From JAZDLC01 sp043802345 (lineage in GTDB: Bacteria > Planctomycetota > B15-G4 > JADJEK01): a stretch of DNA of 10,836 bases. The notes under the pieces are model-generated. The model saw nothing but the letters and a program-made list of their open reading frames with translations. It had not been told where the DNA came from and searched no databases. Where the stretch lies: NCBI GenBank assembly GCA_043802345.1, contig JAZDLC010000119.1, forward strand, positions 1-10,836. The letters run 5' to 3'. How positions within the stretch are numbered: the stretch's first letter is position 1; every line of letters begins with the position of its first letter. This document shows, piece after piece, positions 1 to 6,034 of this stretch. Position numbers and translations under genes: made by a program.

Positions 1-512
1 TGCTTCCTGGGCGGGCCGGGATCTGGGGAGGGGACGGGTGCGCTCCGGGCGCGACGAACCGGGGGTGTCCTGCTGGGGGGGAAGGCGAGTGGTCGGGGGC
101 GGGTTAGAGGAATGTCGGGTCCAGGGAGACTCCTGGTTGGAGTCTCTTTCCGGCCCGCCCTGGAAGCGCGCCCGAGAGCTACTGCATCGTTCTTCCGCTG
201 GCTGGAAGGGGGGTGGAGCGCGTCGTTTTTTTTGGGGGAGGGTACGGAAGGTGGGGACGACCGATGGATGCAATGAGGTGGTCCCTCCATGGATGCGAGG
301 CGCAGGGCGCGGTCGCCGGCCTGTGAGGTGCAGTCGTAGTCGTACCCGTCCGCGGTCACGATGGTCCATCGGTTCCGACCAGGCTCAACGCGCATCGATC
401 GTGTACGTGCACCGTCGCTGCGCGACTGAGTACAAGAACGGGATGGCTCCTTTCCATTTGGTTGCGGCCACAGGCCGCGTTGTGCTCTTCATGGTGAAGA
501 AGAAGCCCGTTG
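1..512. other. Region downstream of lipoprotein B with no confident gene
   Basis: The left part is G-rich on the plus strand, with six runs of three or more G between 9 and 38 (loops of 1 to 4 bases, a G-quadruplex pattern) and longer G runs at 61-65 and 75-81. An unbroken run of eight T lies at 226-233. A plus-strand frame from 38 to 622 is arginine-rich, overlaps lipoprotein B in antisense and does not look coding. On the minus strand a frame from the ATG at 393-395 stays open to base 1; its first third has protein-like composition but the rest is Pro/Arg/Ser-rich. I see no tRNA, rRNA, CRISPR or insertion element here. Confidence 0.5.
464..478 (-). terminator. Possible terminator hairpin after lipoprotein B
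   Basis: GCGGCC and GGCCGC form a 6-base GC stem around a 3-base loop, 34 bases after the lipoprotein B stop. No U-tract follows on the minus strand, so Rho-independent termination is uncertain; it may only cap the mRNA end. Confidence 0.3.
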
Positions 513-1115
513 CTACTCTTCAGGCGTTTCTTCCTTCCGCCATGGGAAGGACCACTCGCCGACCTCGTAACCGTCATCGCCACAGATGTCGAGCGTGGTC
601 CAGCCGAGCACGAAGTCGATGATCTGCATGTAGCGGAGATTCCAAACCAGGCCGACGTAGGCGATGTGGGGGAAGAAGTGGACGCAGGCAGGGGTGTAGT
701 TCGGTCCGCTGTTATACGGAGGGAGGAGAATCCCCAGGATTCCGGCGGTCCGCTCGGCGATCACCTCTTCCGGATGCTCGCCGTCGAGTCCGTCGCCCCA
801 CCCGACCTTCTCGACGGCGTAGAGGAAGCCATAGCAGTGGTTGTAGTGACGCGTGACGCCGATCTGACCACCGCCAAAGCCGACGAAGTACCCATCGATC
901 TTGCTGTAGCCGGCGACGATGAGCTCGAGACTGTTCCAGTACAGGCCGATCTGCGGCGTGGTCGTGAAGGAGAAGCCCAGATCCGCCATGTCCCCGAAAT
1001 CCTCGTAGCGGTGCTTGAAGTAGGTTCCGACGCTGCCGCAGCTGCTGGTTCCGAGGAGAATGCCGGATACGAACAGGGTGACGCTCAACCTCGACAGAAG
1101 ACGACAGGCTCCCAT
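513..1115 (-). CDS. Lipoprotein B, paralogue of lipoprotein A
   Basis: This 200-residue protein has basic residues at the start, a hydrophobic core (about 10-22) and a lipobox-like TSS-C26; the residue at -3 is Thr, which is less typical, and +2 is Gly. The mature part shares with lipoprotein A the patches DMADLG (42-47), GYS (69-71), GFGGGQIG (79-86) and IIDFVLGWTTLDICGDDG (165-182). Overall identity looks low, so the duplication is old. The middle segment (110-150) differs, with extra aromatic residues and cysteines (C94, C144). The ATG at 1113-1115 has GAGAGGG (1121-1127) five bases upstream, and the stop is TAG. It follows the PLP gene by 81 bases, in which I see no convincing promoter, so it probably belongs to the same transcript. 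Its function is unknown; as a probable envelope lipoprotein it may cooperate with lipoprotein A. Confidence 0.8.
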   Translation of the reverse strand: MGACRLLSRLSVTLFVSGILLGTSSCGSVGTYFKHRYEDFGDMADLGFSFTTTPQIGLYWNSLELIVAGYSKIDGYFVGFGGGQIGVTRHYNHCYGFLYAVEKVGWGDGLDGEHPEEVIAERTAGILGILLPPYNSGPNYTPACVHFFPHIAYVGLVWNLRYMQIIDFVLGWTTLDICGDDGYEVGEWSFPWRKEETPEE

Positions 1116-1196
1116 TTCAACCCTCTCTTTCGGCCCGCCCGCCGGGCAAGGCCATGGTCAACTCGGACTTTCAGTTGCTCTGAACCGCTCCCAAGC

Positions 1197-2639
1197 TCAA
1201 TGGGCGGAAAGCCAGACCTTGTCGGGAGAGGCCCCGACAGGTGACGAGCGGTCCACTCCGACCGGCAGATACTCGCCGGTCCGCCGATCCTGCCGGTATT
1301 CCCGCCGGACACCGTTCGCGACGATCGACTCGATGGCCCGGGCGAGGTACTCGACCTCTTCCTCCGTGTTGTAGAGGGCCAGGCTGATCCGGACGAAGCC
1401 GCGGTGGGGGAGCTCCGTGCCGTTCCTTGCGGCGACCAGATGACGGCGCGTCTCCTCGGCCGAGACGCCCAGCAGCCGGGCGACGTACGGCTGGGCGCAG
1501 AAGCAGCCGTTGCGAACGCCGATTCCCCACTCATGGCTGAGCACCGCGGCCACCAGCGCGTCATCGAAGGCGTCGAGCTGGAAGGGGATGATCCCCACCC
1601 GATCCGCGCAGTCCCCACCGGCTCCAAAGATCGTCAGCCCGGCGATGTCCGAGAGACGATCGATCGCCTTTCTGGTGAGTACGTGCTCGTAGGCGACGAT
1701 CCTCTCCATCCGCAGATTCTCGAGGGCGCGCATGGCCTCCACGAGCGCGCAGATGCCGAGGAGATTCGGCGATCCGGCCTCCTCCCGATCAGGCACGTCC
1801 GCCCACTCCACGTCATCGAGGGTCACGGACTTCACCGCGCCGCCGCCCACGATCCCGGGCCGCCCCTTCTCGAAGAACGAGCGCGGGCCGATCAGGGCGC
1901 CGCTGCCGAAGGGCGCGTACATCTTGTGCCCGGAGAAGGCAAGGAAGTCGATTCTCTCCGGGTCGTTTCCCTGTCCCATCTCGATCGGCCGATGCGCTAC
2001 CTTCTGCGACGCGTCCACGAGCAGAAAGGCTCCGTGGCGATGCGCCAGCCTCGCGACGGTTTTCAGGGGCGGCGCCATCCCGGTCACATTGGAGGCGCCC
2101 GTGACCGCGACCAGGCGCACGCGTCCTGCGTACTGCAGGAGCTTCGCCTCAAGGTCATCGAGGTCGAGCATCCCGGTGGAGAGATCGCTCCGTACGTAGT
2201 CCACGGTGCCCTGGCAGCGCCAAGGGAGCATGTTGGAGTGGTGCTCCATCACCGTGACGAGGATCACGTCCTCCTCGTGAAGCAGGAACCGGTGGCTCAA
2301 GCGGTTGATGCCGTCCGTGGCGTTCGCGCAGAACACGACGCTGTGATACGACGGGTCCGCGCCGACGAACCGGAGGACCTTCTCGTGCGCCCGTTGGAAG
2401 GTCTCGGTGGAAACCCGCGACTTGAACCCGGTGCCGCGGTGCACGCTCGAGTACCACTCGGCGCTGGCGTTGACGCAATCCAGAACCGACTTCAGTGGGG
2501 GGGTGGTGGCGGCGTTGTCCAGATTGACGTACCGGCGCCGCGACCCGTCCAGCAGGGGCACTTCGTAATCCAGCCCCACGAACATCTCGCGCAGGTCGCG
2601 TGACAGGAGAGGCGGTGTTGAGTCTGCTGCTTTCAGCAC
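1197..2639 (-). CDS. Class V PLP-dependent aminotransferase / cysteine desulfurase-like enzyme
   Basis: From the GTG the protein has 480 residues. The fold-type I class V signature is clear: LDNAATTP (40-47), H133-H134 in the MEHHSN loop, D209 in LLVDAS (the pyridine-nitrogen aspartate), Q212, and K239 in FSGHKMYAP as the PLP Schiff-base lysine. R417 in FVRISL fits the substrate-carboxylate arginine. C381 in NGCFCAQP occupies the place of the catalytic cysteine of SufS/CsdA (HCAQP), so persulfide formation from cysteine is plausible; a second cysteine, C379, stands two residues before it. After about residue 440 there is a 40-residue tail (GEYLPVG) beyond the usual SufS end. The GTG overlaps the radical SAM stop, and an alternative ATG is at 2585 (462 residues). 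The N-terminus of any longer frame would lie over the radical SAM gene and is unlikely. It may deliver sulfur for Fe-S clusters or act on the partner's product; it could also be a lyase or aminotransferase. Confidence 0.88.
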   Translation of the reverse strand: MLKAADSTPPLLSRDLREMFVGLDYEVPLLDGSRRRYVNLDNAATTPPLKSVLDCVNASAEWYSSVHRGTGFKSRVSTETFQRAHEKVLRFVGADPSYHSVVFCANATDGINRLSHRFLLHEEDVILVTVMEHHSNMLPWRCQGTVDYVRSDLSTGMLDLDDLEAKLLQYAGRVRLVAVTGASNVTGMAPPLKTVARLAHRHGAFLLVDASQKVAHRPIEMGQGNDPERIDFLAFSGHKMYAPFGSGALIGPRSFFEKGRPGIVGGGAVKSVTLDDVEWADVPDREEAGSPNLLGICALVEAMRALENLRMERIVAYEHVLTRKAIDRLSDIAGLTIFGAGGDCADRVGIIPFQLDAFDDALVAAVLSHEWGIGVRNGCFCAQPYVARLLGVSAEETRRHLVAARNGTELPHRGFVRISLALYNTEEEVEYLARAIESIVANGVRREYRQDRRTGEYLPVGVDRSSPVGASPDKVWLSAH

Positions 2640-4204
2640 TCCACCTCGCTCTCGCTCCTCTGCCCGGAGAGGCCTCGCGTTCCGGATCCTTTGCCCACAC
2701 CATACCGGTCCGCGGTCCTGCGGAGAATCTCGTTCTTGTAGACGGGCCAGGCGCAAACCGGCATGAAGGCCACTTCCTGCGTCTTCGGGTTCTCGAACGC
2801 GAACGAGGCGGGGCAGTCGACCAGCCGCGCGGCTTCGACGCATTCCTTGTCCTCGAACGGCAGGACGATCATTCGCAGAATGCTCTGGCACTTCGTGTGC
2901 TTTCGGAGCAGCACCTTCAGCTTCACCCCGCGAACCAGTCCGAACAGAATGCGCATGAGCTTCAGGTAGGCGTTTCCGCCGAACACCTGCCGCAGGTCGA
3001 CGTGACGCAGGGCCAGGCCCAGGAGGGCCTTCCCGAAGACGAACTGCCTTCCCTTGCGCCCGAACAGCCGGACCATCGGGTCCGATTCCAGTTCCCGCCC
3101 CATCTTCTCATCGAGGGCCACGGCCTCGAGAATCAGCTCCTCGAGATTCGTGTCCTTCAGGTACTTCGAGGCCGGATGGTACTGCAAGCCGTCGGAGATC
3201 AGGACGCTGACCAGCTCGCAGTTCGGGTGCGCGCCGCCGAAGGTCATCCGGCCGACTTCGAAGGTCGAGCGCAGGGTCTGGAGCTTGAACATCGCGCCGG
3301 CCGGGAAGAACGAGATCCCCGGGATCTCGTTCTTCATGATCATCTCGACCCCCTCGGTCGTCGTGCTCTTCACGTTCAGGTTCTCGTCCGGACCCCACTC
3401 GGCGGTCAGCGGGATCAGGTCGAGCGCCTTGACACAGTGCCGGTTCTCGTGGCAGAACGCGATCAAGTCGGCCATGTGCTTCTCGTTCGCGTCGCTCACG
3501 CAGCACATGATCGTGACCTTGCCCTTGGGATGCTTCGCGACGTTTTCCAGTGCCTTCGTCTTCAGCTCGAGGGCTCTTGGATGCTTGCGCGTCTCGGAGT
3601 AGATCTCCTCGTGACGGCCGTCGAACGAGAACATCAGCTCGGGACGGGTCGCGAGGAGCTCGTCGCAGTACTTCTCGTCCGCCAGGCGGAGCCCGTTCGT
3701 GACCACGCGCGTGGAGAGGCCGTACTTCGACCGGGCCAGACGGATCATCTCGATCAGGTCCTTGCGCATCGTCGGCTCGCCGCCGAAGAGTTCGATCTTC
3801 GGCTTGGGGTCGAGCTGGGCGAGCTTCTGGAAGATCTTCTCGAAGTACTCCATCGGCGGGTCGAACCGGAAGCCCATGGCGGGAATGTTCGCCAGGCAGA
3901 TCGGGCAGTTCATGTTGCAGCGGTTCGTCACATCGATGAAGACGAGCGTGGGCTTCTTGTGGATCGTGCACGTGGTGCAGTTGAGGCTGCAGGTGTGCTG
4001 AGCCTTCCCCTCGTAGTGCATCGCCTTCCGCTTCTCTTCGTAGCGAACCGCGTCCGTCGACACGAGCGCCTCGGTGGTGCCACAGTCGGGGCACTCCTTG
4101 GAGAGGAAGACGTTGGTGCCCCGGATGACGTGCTTGGCCGGGACGACCCGGTCGCAGCTCGAGCAAACGCCCCGGTTCTCGATCTCTTCTTGGATGATTC
4201 TCAT
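2633..4204 (-). CDS. Radical SAM enzyme of the tetraether-lipid-synthase / MJ0619 (COG1964) type
   Basis: This 523-residue protein carries C14xxC17 and C38xxC41, a rubredoxin-like pair of knuckles. An extra C72xxxC76xxC79 precedes the canonical radical SAM motif C96xxxC100xxC103 (TNRCNMNCPICLAN). GGEPT (141-145) and VVTNG (167-171) are the usual SAM-contacting loops, and C439, C455, C464 and C484 form a cysteine-rich C-terminal tail. Members of this family (archaeal tetraether synthase Tes and the pterin methylase MJ0619) bind several Fe-S clusters plus a rubredoxin-type iron, join or methylate unactivated carbons, and are about 500 residues long. The layout fits that group, but whether the substrate is a lipid tail, a pterin or something else cannot be read. 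A basic, hydrophobic stretch at 412-436 could touch membranes. The gene sits between lipoprotein A and the PLP enzyme, overlapping the latter by seven bases. An alternative GTG start is at 4237. The gene also contains a perfect palindrome (3305-3335). Confidence 0.88.
   Translation of the reverse strand: MRIIQEEIENRGVCSSCDRVVPAKHVIRGTNVFLSKECPDCGTTEALVSTDAVRYEEKRKAMHYEGKAQHTCSLNCTTCTIHKKPTLVFIDVTNRCNMNCPICLANIPAMGFRFDPPMEYFEKIFQKLAQLDPKPKIELFGGEPTMRKDLIEMIRLARSKYGLSTRVVTNGLRLADEKYCDELLATRPELMFSFDGRHEEIYSETRKHPRALELKTKALENVAKHPKGKVTIMCCVSDANEKHMADLIAFCHENRHCVKALDLIPLTAEWGPDENLNVKSTTTEGVEMIMKNEIPGISFFPAGAMFKLQTLRSTFEVGRMTFGGAHPNCELVSVLISDGLQYHPASKYLKDTNLEELILEAVALDEKMGRELESDPMVRLFGRKGRQFVFGKALLGLALRHVDLRQVFGGNAYLKLMRILFGLVRGVKLKVLLRKHTKCQSILRMIVLPFEDKECVEAARLVDCPASFAFENPKTQEVAFMPVCAWPVYKNEILRRTADRYGVGKGSGTRGLSGQRSESEVEC
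2641..2647 (-). promoter_or_regulatory. Shine-Dalgarno-like site inside the end of the radical SAM gene
   Basis: GAGGTGG lies in the last codons of the radical SAM gene, with GAGG four bases before the GTG at 2637-2639. The spacing is short but it is the only purine-rich site near a start of the PLP gene. Together with the GTGCTGA overlap it suggests translational coupling. Confidence 0.4.
3305..3335. repeat. Perfect 31-base palindrome inside the radical SAM gene
   Basis: GAAGAACGAGATCCC (3305-3319) and its exact reverse complement (3321-3335) flank a single central C at 3320. The repeat lies wholly within coding sequence and encodes KNEIPGISFF at about residues 291-300; because of the symmetry the other strand encodes the same peptide. 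In mRNA it could form a strong hairpin. Arms of 15 bases are not expected by chance in a window of this size. Confidence 0.9.
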
Positions 4205-4214
4205 CTTGCGCACA

Positions 4215-4221
4215 CTCTCCC
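4215..4221 (-). promoter_or_regulatory. Ribosome binding site favouring the ATG start of the radical SAM gene
   Basis: GGGAGAG lies ten bases before the ATG at 4202-4204. The alternative in-frame GTG at 4235-4237 has only a weak AAGAAG-type match upstream. This favours the ATG, which removes 11 residues without touching any conserved cysteine. Confidence 0.5.
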
Positions 4222-4254
4222 GGGAGCTGAGGGACACAGCGACTACTTCTTTGC

Positions 4255-4851
4255 TTACGGCGCGTCTGCCTCGGGCGGAACCGGATCCGGAATGTCATCA
4301 TCATTCATGAAATCCAGCGTCGTCCACCCGGCGAGGAAGTCGAGGATCTCGAGCGGGCGCATGGTGTTCTGAATGCCGATCCACCCGAGGTGCACGAACC
4401 GGTCGCATTCGACATGGTGCCGGATCGGAGGGCAACCATCCTCTTCGATGATCAGGCGGGGAATGCCGGCGTGGAAGTAGGGGCGCTCCGTGAGGTTCGC
4501 CTGGTCGGGGCGGGCCTGGCGGGGGTCCTTGGGGTTGAACCGCCCGTACCCCTTCAGTTCACTCCCCCAGCCGATGACGCCCCAGGAGTTGTGCGCGGCG
4601 TCCAGGTAGCCGATCTGACGGTTGCCGATGCCGAGCGTCTTGCCGGTGAAGTTCGAGTAGCCGAGCGGGATGATGTCGAAGAAGTCGAAGTAGAAGCCGA
4701 ATTCCGGCGCGAGCTGATCATTGACCGTGATCCCGAGATCGACCATGTCGAGAGCGTCGTTGCCCCGTTTCTCCATGTAGCTGCACCCGCTGCAGAGGAG
4801 CAGCACGGAGAGGAAGAGAAACAGGCCGGCGATGCGCGGAGACTGGGTCAT
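4255..4851 (-). CDS. Lipoprotein A, GWTTLD-motif family
   Basis: This 198-residue protein has a short basic N-terminus, a hydrophobic core (9-20) and a lipobox-like CSG-C23, so it is probably lipidated; residue +2 is Ser, compatible with outer-membrane sorting. The mature part is about 175 residues with no transmembrane helix. Key patches are DMVDLG (35-40), GYS (64-66), GIGNRQIG (74-81), LEILDFLAGWTTLDF (167-181) and an acidic D184-D186. It is a paralogue of the lipoprotein at 513-1115, sharing all these patches. The ATG at 4849-4851 has GGGAG (4860-4864) eight bases upstream. A longer in-frame start at 4959 would bury the signal peptide and is rejected. The TAA stop lies 50 bases before the radical SAM start, so co-transcription is likely. 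From memory, lipoproteins ending in a similar L-D-F-hydrophobic-G-W-x-x-x-D motif occur in Planctomycetota and Leptospira, but I know no function for them. Confidence 0.8.
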   Translation of the reverse strand: MTQSPRIAGLFLFLSVLLLCSGCSYMEKRGNDALDMVDLGITVNDQLAPEFGFYFDFFDIIPLGYSNFTGKTLGIGNRQIGYLDAAHNSWGVIGWGSELKGYGRFNPKDPRQARPDQANLTERPYFHAGIPRLIIEEDGCPPIRHHVECDRFVHLGWIGIQNTMRPLEILDFLAGWTTLDFMNDDDIPDPVPPEADAP

Positions 4852-4973
4852 GAGGTGCGCTCCCGAAACGAGATCCCGGTATGGGCGGTGGCTCCGGAGA
4901 GGTTCCCCCCGGAGGTGAGGCGAAAAGGGCGGGACGATCAGTGTGATTCCCGCATCCATCTGATTCTCGAACT

Positions 4974-5002
4974 TTTCTATCGGAGATCCAGGGCAAGGTC
5001 AA
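4974..5002 (-). promoter_or_regulatory. Candidate sigma70-type promoter for the lipoprotein/radical SAM cluster
   Basis: On the minus strand TTGACC (4997-5002, five of six to consensus) and TAGAAA (4974-4979, four of six) are spaced by exactly 17 bases. Transcription would start near 4967, leaving a leader of about 115 bases before the ATG at 4851. The leader includes a CTCCGG/CCGGAG inverted repeat (4892-4897 and 4909-4914) that could fold. This is the best promoter candidate in the window, and it suggests that the four genes downstream are co-transcribed. Confidence 0.5.
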
Positions 5003-5088
5003 GCGGGCCGGACGCCGCGGCTGCAAGGTGCCTCGGGACGGGTCAGAAACCTGGGATTTGCCGGCGGACGAGCGCTTTTCGGGCCGGA

Positions 5089-5931
5089 TCAGCAGTTCCA
5101 GGCCGGGTCGACCTGAGGGCGAACGCGCCAGGCCATGAGGGAGACCGGCAGCACGGTCAGGGTGATCACGAACATCAGCGTCGCGACACTTTGCAGCGGC
5201 CAGCCGACGACATCCTCGGCGATCCGGATCAGGTCGTTGGTCATGCCGAATGAGCCCGAGCCGTGGTATTCGACGATCGCCTCGAAGGAAGTCATGAGGC
5301 CGGAGAAGAGGGTGAGGTTCTTGGCCAGCAGGTACCAGCCGAGGGTCGCGTAGAGGCAGCGTTCGGCCTCCGACCCGGTGAAGCCGCCGACCACGGTGCG
5401 CCAGAAACAGATGCCGGCGAACAGCAGTTCACCACCATGCCCGGCCGCGAGACAGAAGAACTCGGAGGCGCCGGTGAACGCGATGACGGGTTGGAGCAGC
5501 GTTACGAGCAGGAGGGCGATCGCGGCCACGGGAATGTGGCGGACACGCCAGGCCAGGTAGCCGAGGAGGCCGGTCAATGCGAAGACCAGCCAGGTCGTCT
5601 GCGCGCTCCACATCGCGGCGGCATGGCCATCGAGCCGGATCGCCGGGAAAGCCGGCATGCCGCACAGCCAAGCCGCCAGTGAGTGACCCATCTCATGGGC
5701 CAGCGACGCGATGAACCAGCCGCAGAACGACAGAACCGGCAGCGCGAACAGGTTGGAGAGGATGGCTCCCGCCGCCAGGAAGAACCAGGACGGGGGTAGG
5801 CCGAGAATCCGCGGTTTCTGCGTTTCGCGAGGTCCGGAATCGACCCTGGATCCGGACAGGTCGGCCAGCCCGGACACGTCGCTGGATAAGGAGATGACGC
5901 GGGGGGGAGCCTGCAGTGAGGATGGTGTCAT
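5089..5931 (-). CDS. M50-like polytopic membrane protein with HExxH motif
   Basis: This protein has 280 residues. After about 45 polar residues there are roughly six hydrophobic segments (about 48-76, 111-128, 133-153, 164-180, 192-215 and 240-268). The end of the first carries SLAHEMGHSLAAWLCG, with H79-E80-x-x-H83, the zinc-binding motif of M50-type intramembrane or membrane-embedded peptidases. A second conserved-looking patch, GHGGEL at 164-169, lies in the fourth segment and could supply further ligands. The usual site-2-protease motif with LDG in a late helix is not obvious, so it may belong to a diverged M50-like branch or lack protease activity. The ATG at 5929-5931 has GGAGA (5938-5942) six bases upstream, and the stop is TGA. 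It is separated from the Kelch gene by the long inverted repeat and from the next gene by 237 bases with their own promoter, so it may be a single-gene unit. Its substrate is unknown. Confidence 0.7.
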   Translation of the reverse strand: MTPSSLQAPPRVISLSSDVSGLADLSGSRVDSGPRETQKPRILGLPPSWFFLAAGAILSNLFALPVLSFCGWFIASLAHEMGHSLAAWLCGMPAFPAIRLDGHAAAMWSAQTTWLVFALTGLLGYLAWRVRHIPVAAIALLLVTLLQPVIAFTGASEFFCLAAGHGGELLFAGICFWRTVVGGFTGSEAERCLYATLGWYLLAKNLTLFSGLMTSFEAIVEYHGSGSFGMTNDLIRIAEDVVGWPLQSVATLMFVITLTVLPVSLMAWRVRPQVDPAWNC

Positions 5932-5971
5932 TTTCGGTCTCCGATAGCCACCACCTCATATCGGCCACTCG

Positions 5972-6025
5972 CCCCCGAACATTCACACCTGGCGAAGATG
6001 TTCACCGGGTGTGAATGTTCGGGGG
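5972..6025. terminator. Perfect long inverted repeat, terminator-like, after the Kelch gene
   Basis: CCCCCGAACATTCACACC (5972-5989) is the exact reverse complement of 6008-6025, giving 18-base arms around an 18-base loop. It lies 9 bases after the Kelch stop codon and 40 bases before the start codon of the next gene. As RNA on the minus strand it would be a very stable hairpin, so transcription termination or 3' end protection for the Kelch mRNA is the simplest reading. No U-tract follows, so it is not a textbook intrinsic terminator. Inside the loop TTCAC (6001-6005) can also pair with GTGAA (6011-6015) of the right arm, allowing an alternative fold. An operator for the downstream gene or a dispersed repeat are other possibilities. 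Confidence 0.6.
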
Positions 6026-6034
6026 GCGGGAGGG

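Noticed and set aside
192..233. Plus-strand hairpin CTTCC/GGAAG followed by eight T as an intrinsic terminator
   Set aside because: The stem is only five bases and ends 17 bases before the T run, and no plus-strand gene is supported upstream.
260..373. 9-base inverted repeat ACCGATGGA / TCCATCGGT (260-268 and 365-373) and an 8-base direct repeat ATGGATGC (264-271, 289-296)
   Set aside because: The arms are short and nearly 100 bases apart, with no further pairing or tRNA-like features; chance is sufficient.
38..622. 194-codon plus-strand open frame
   Set aside because: It is arginine- and glycine-rich without domain, overlaps the end of lipoprotein B in antisense, and has no convincing start site.
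1404..2603. 399-codon plus-strand open frame antisense to the PLP gene
   Set aside because: It is a shadow of the PLP coding sequence with no domain or signal, and the opposite strand holds all class V catalytic residues.
2640..2891. N-terminal extension of the PLP frame to an upstream ATG at 2891
   Set aside because: This part overlaps the radical SAM C-terminus, including its conserved cysteines, and its translation is arginine-rich and unlike the family. The GTG at 2639 fits better.
2600..4372. 590-codon plus-strand open frame antisense to the radical SAM gene
   Set aside because: It lies opposite a gene with clear conserved motifs; the translation is rich in H, D, R, E, L and V typical of an antisense shadow in GC-rich DNA, with no recognisable domain.
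4852..4959. 36-residue N-terminal extension of lipoprotein A from an ATG at 4959
   Set aside because: It would put the signal peptide and lipobox inside the protein; the ATG at 4851 has a well-placed GGGAG.
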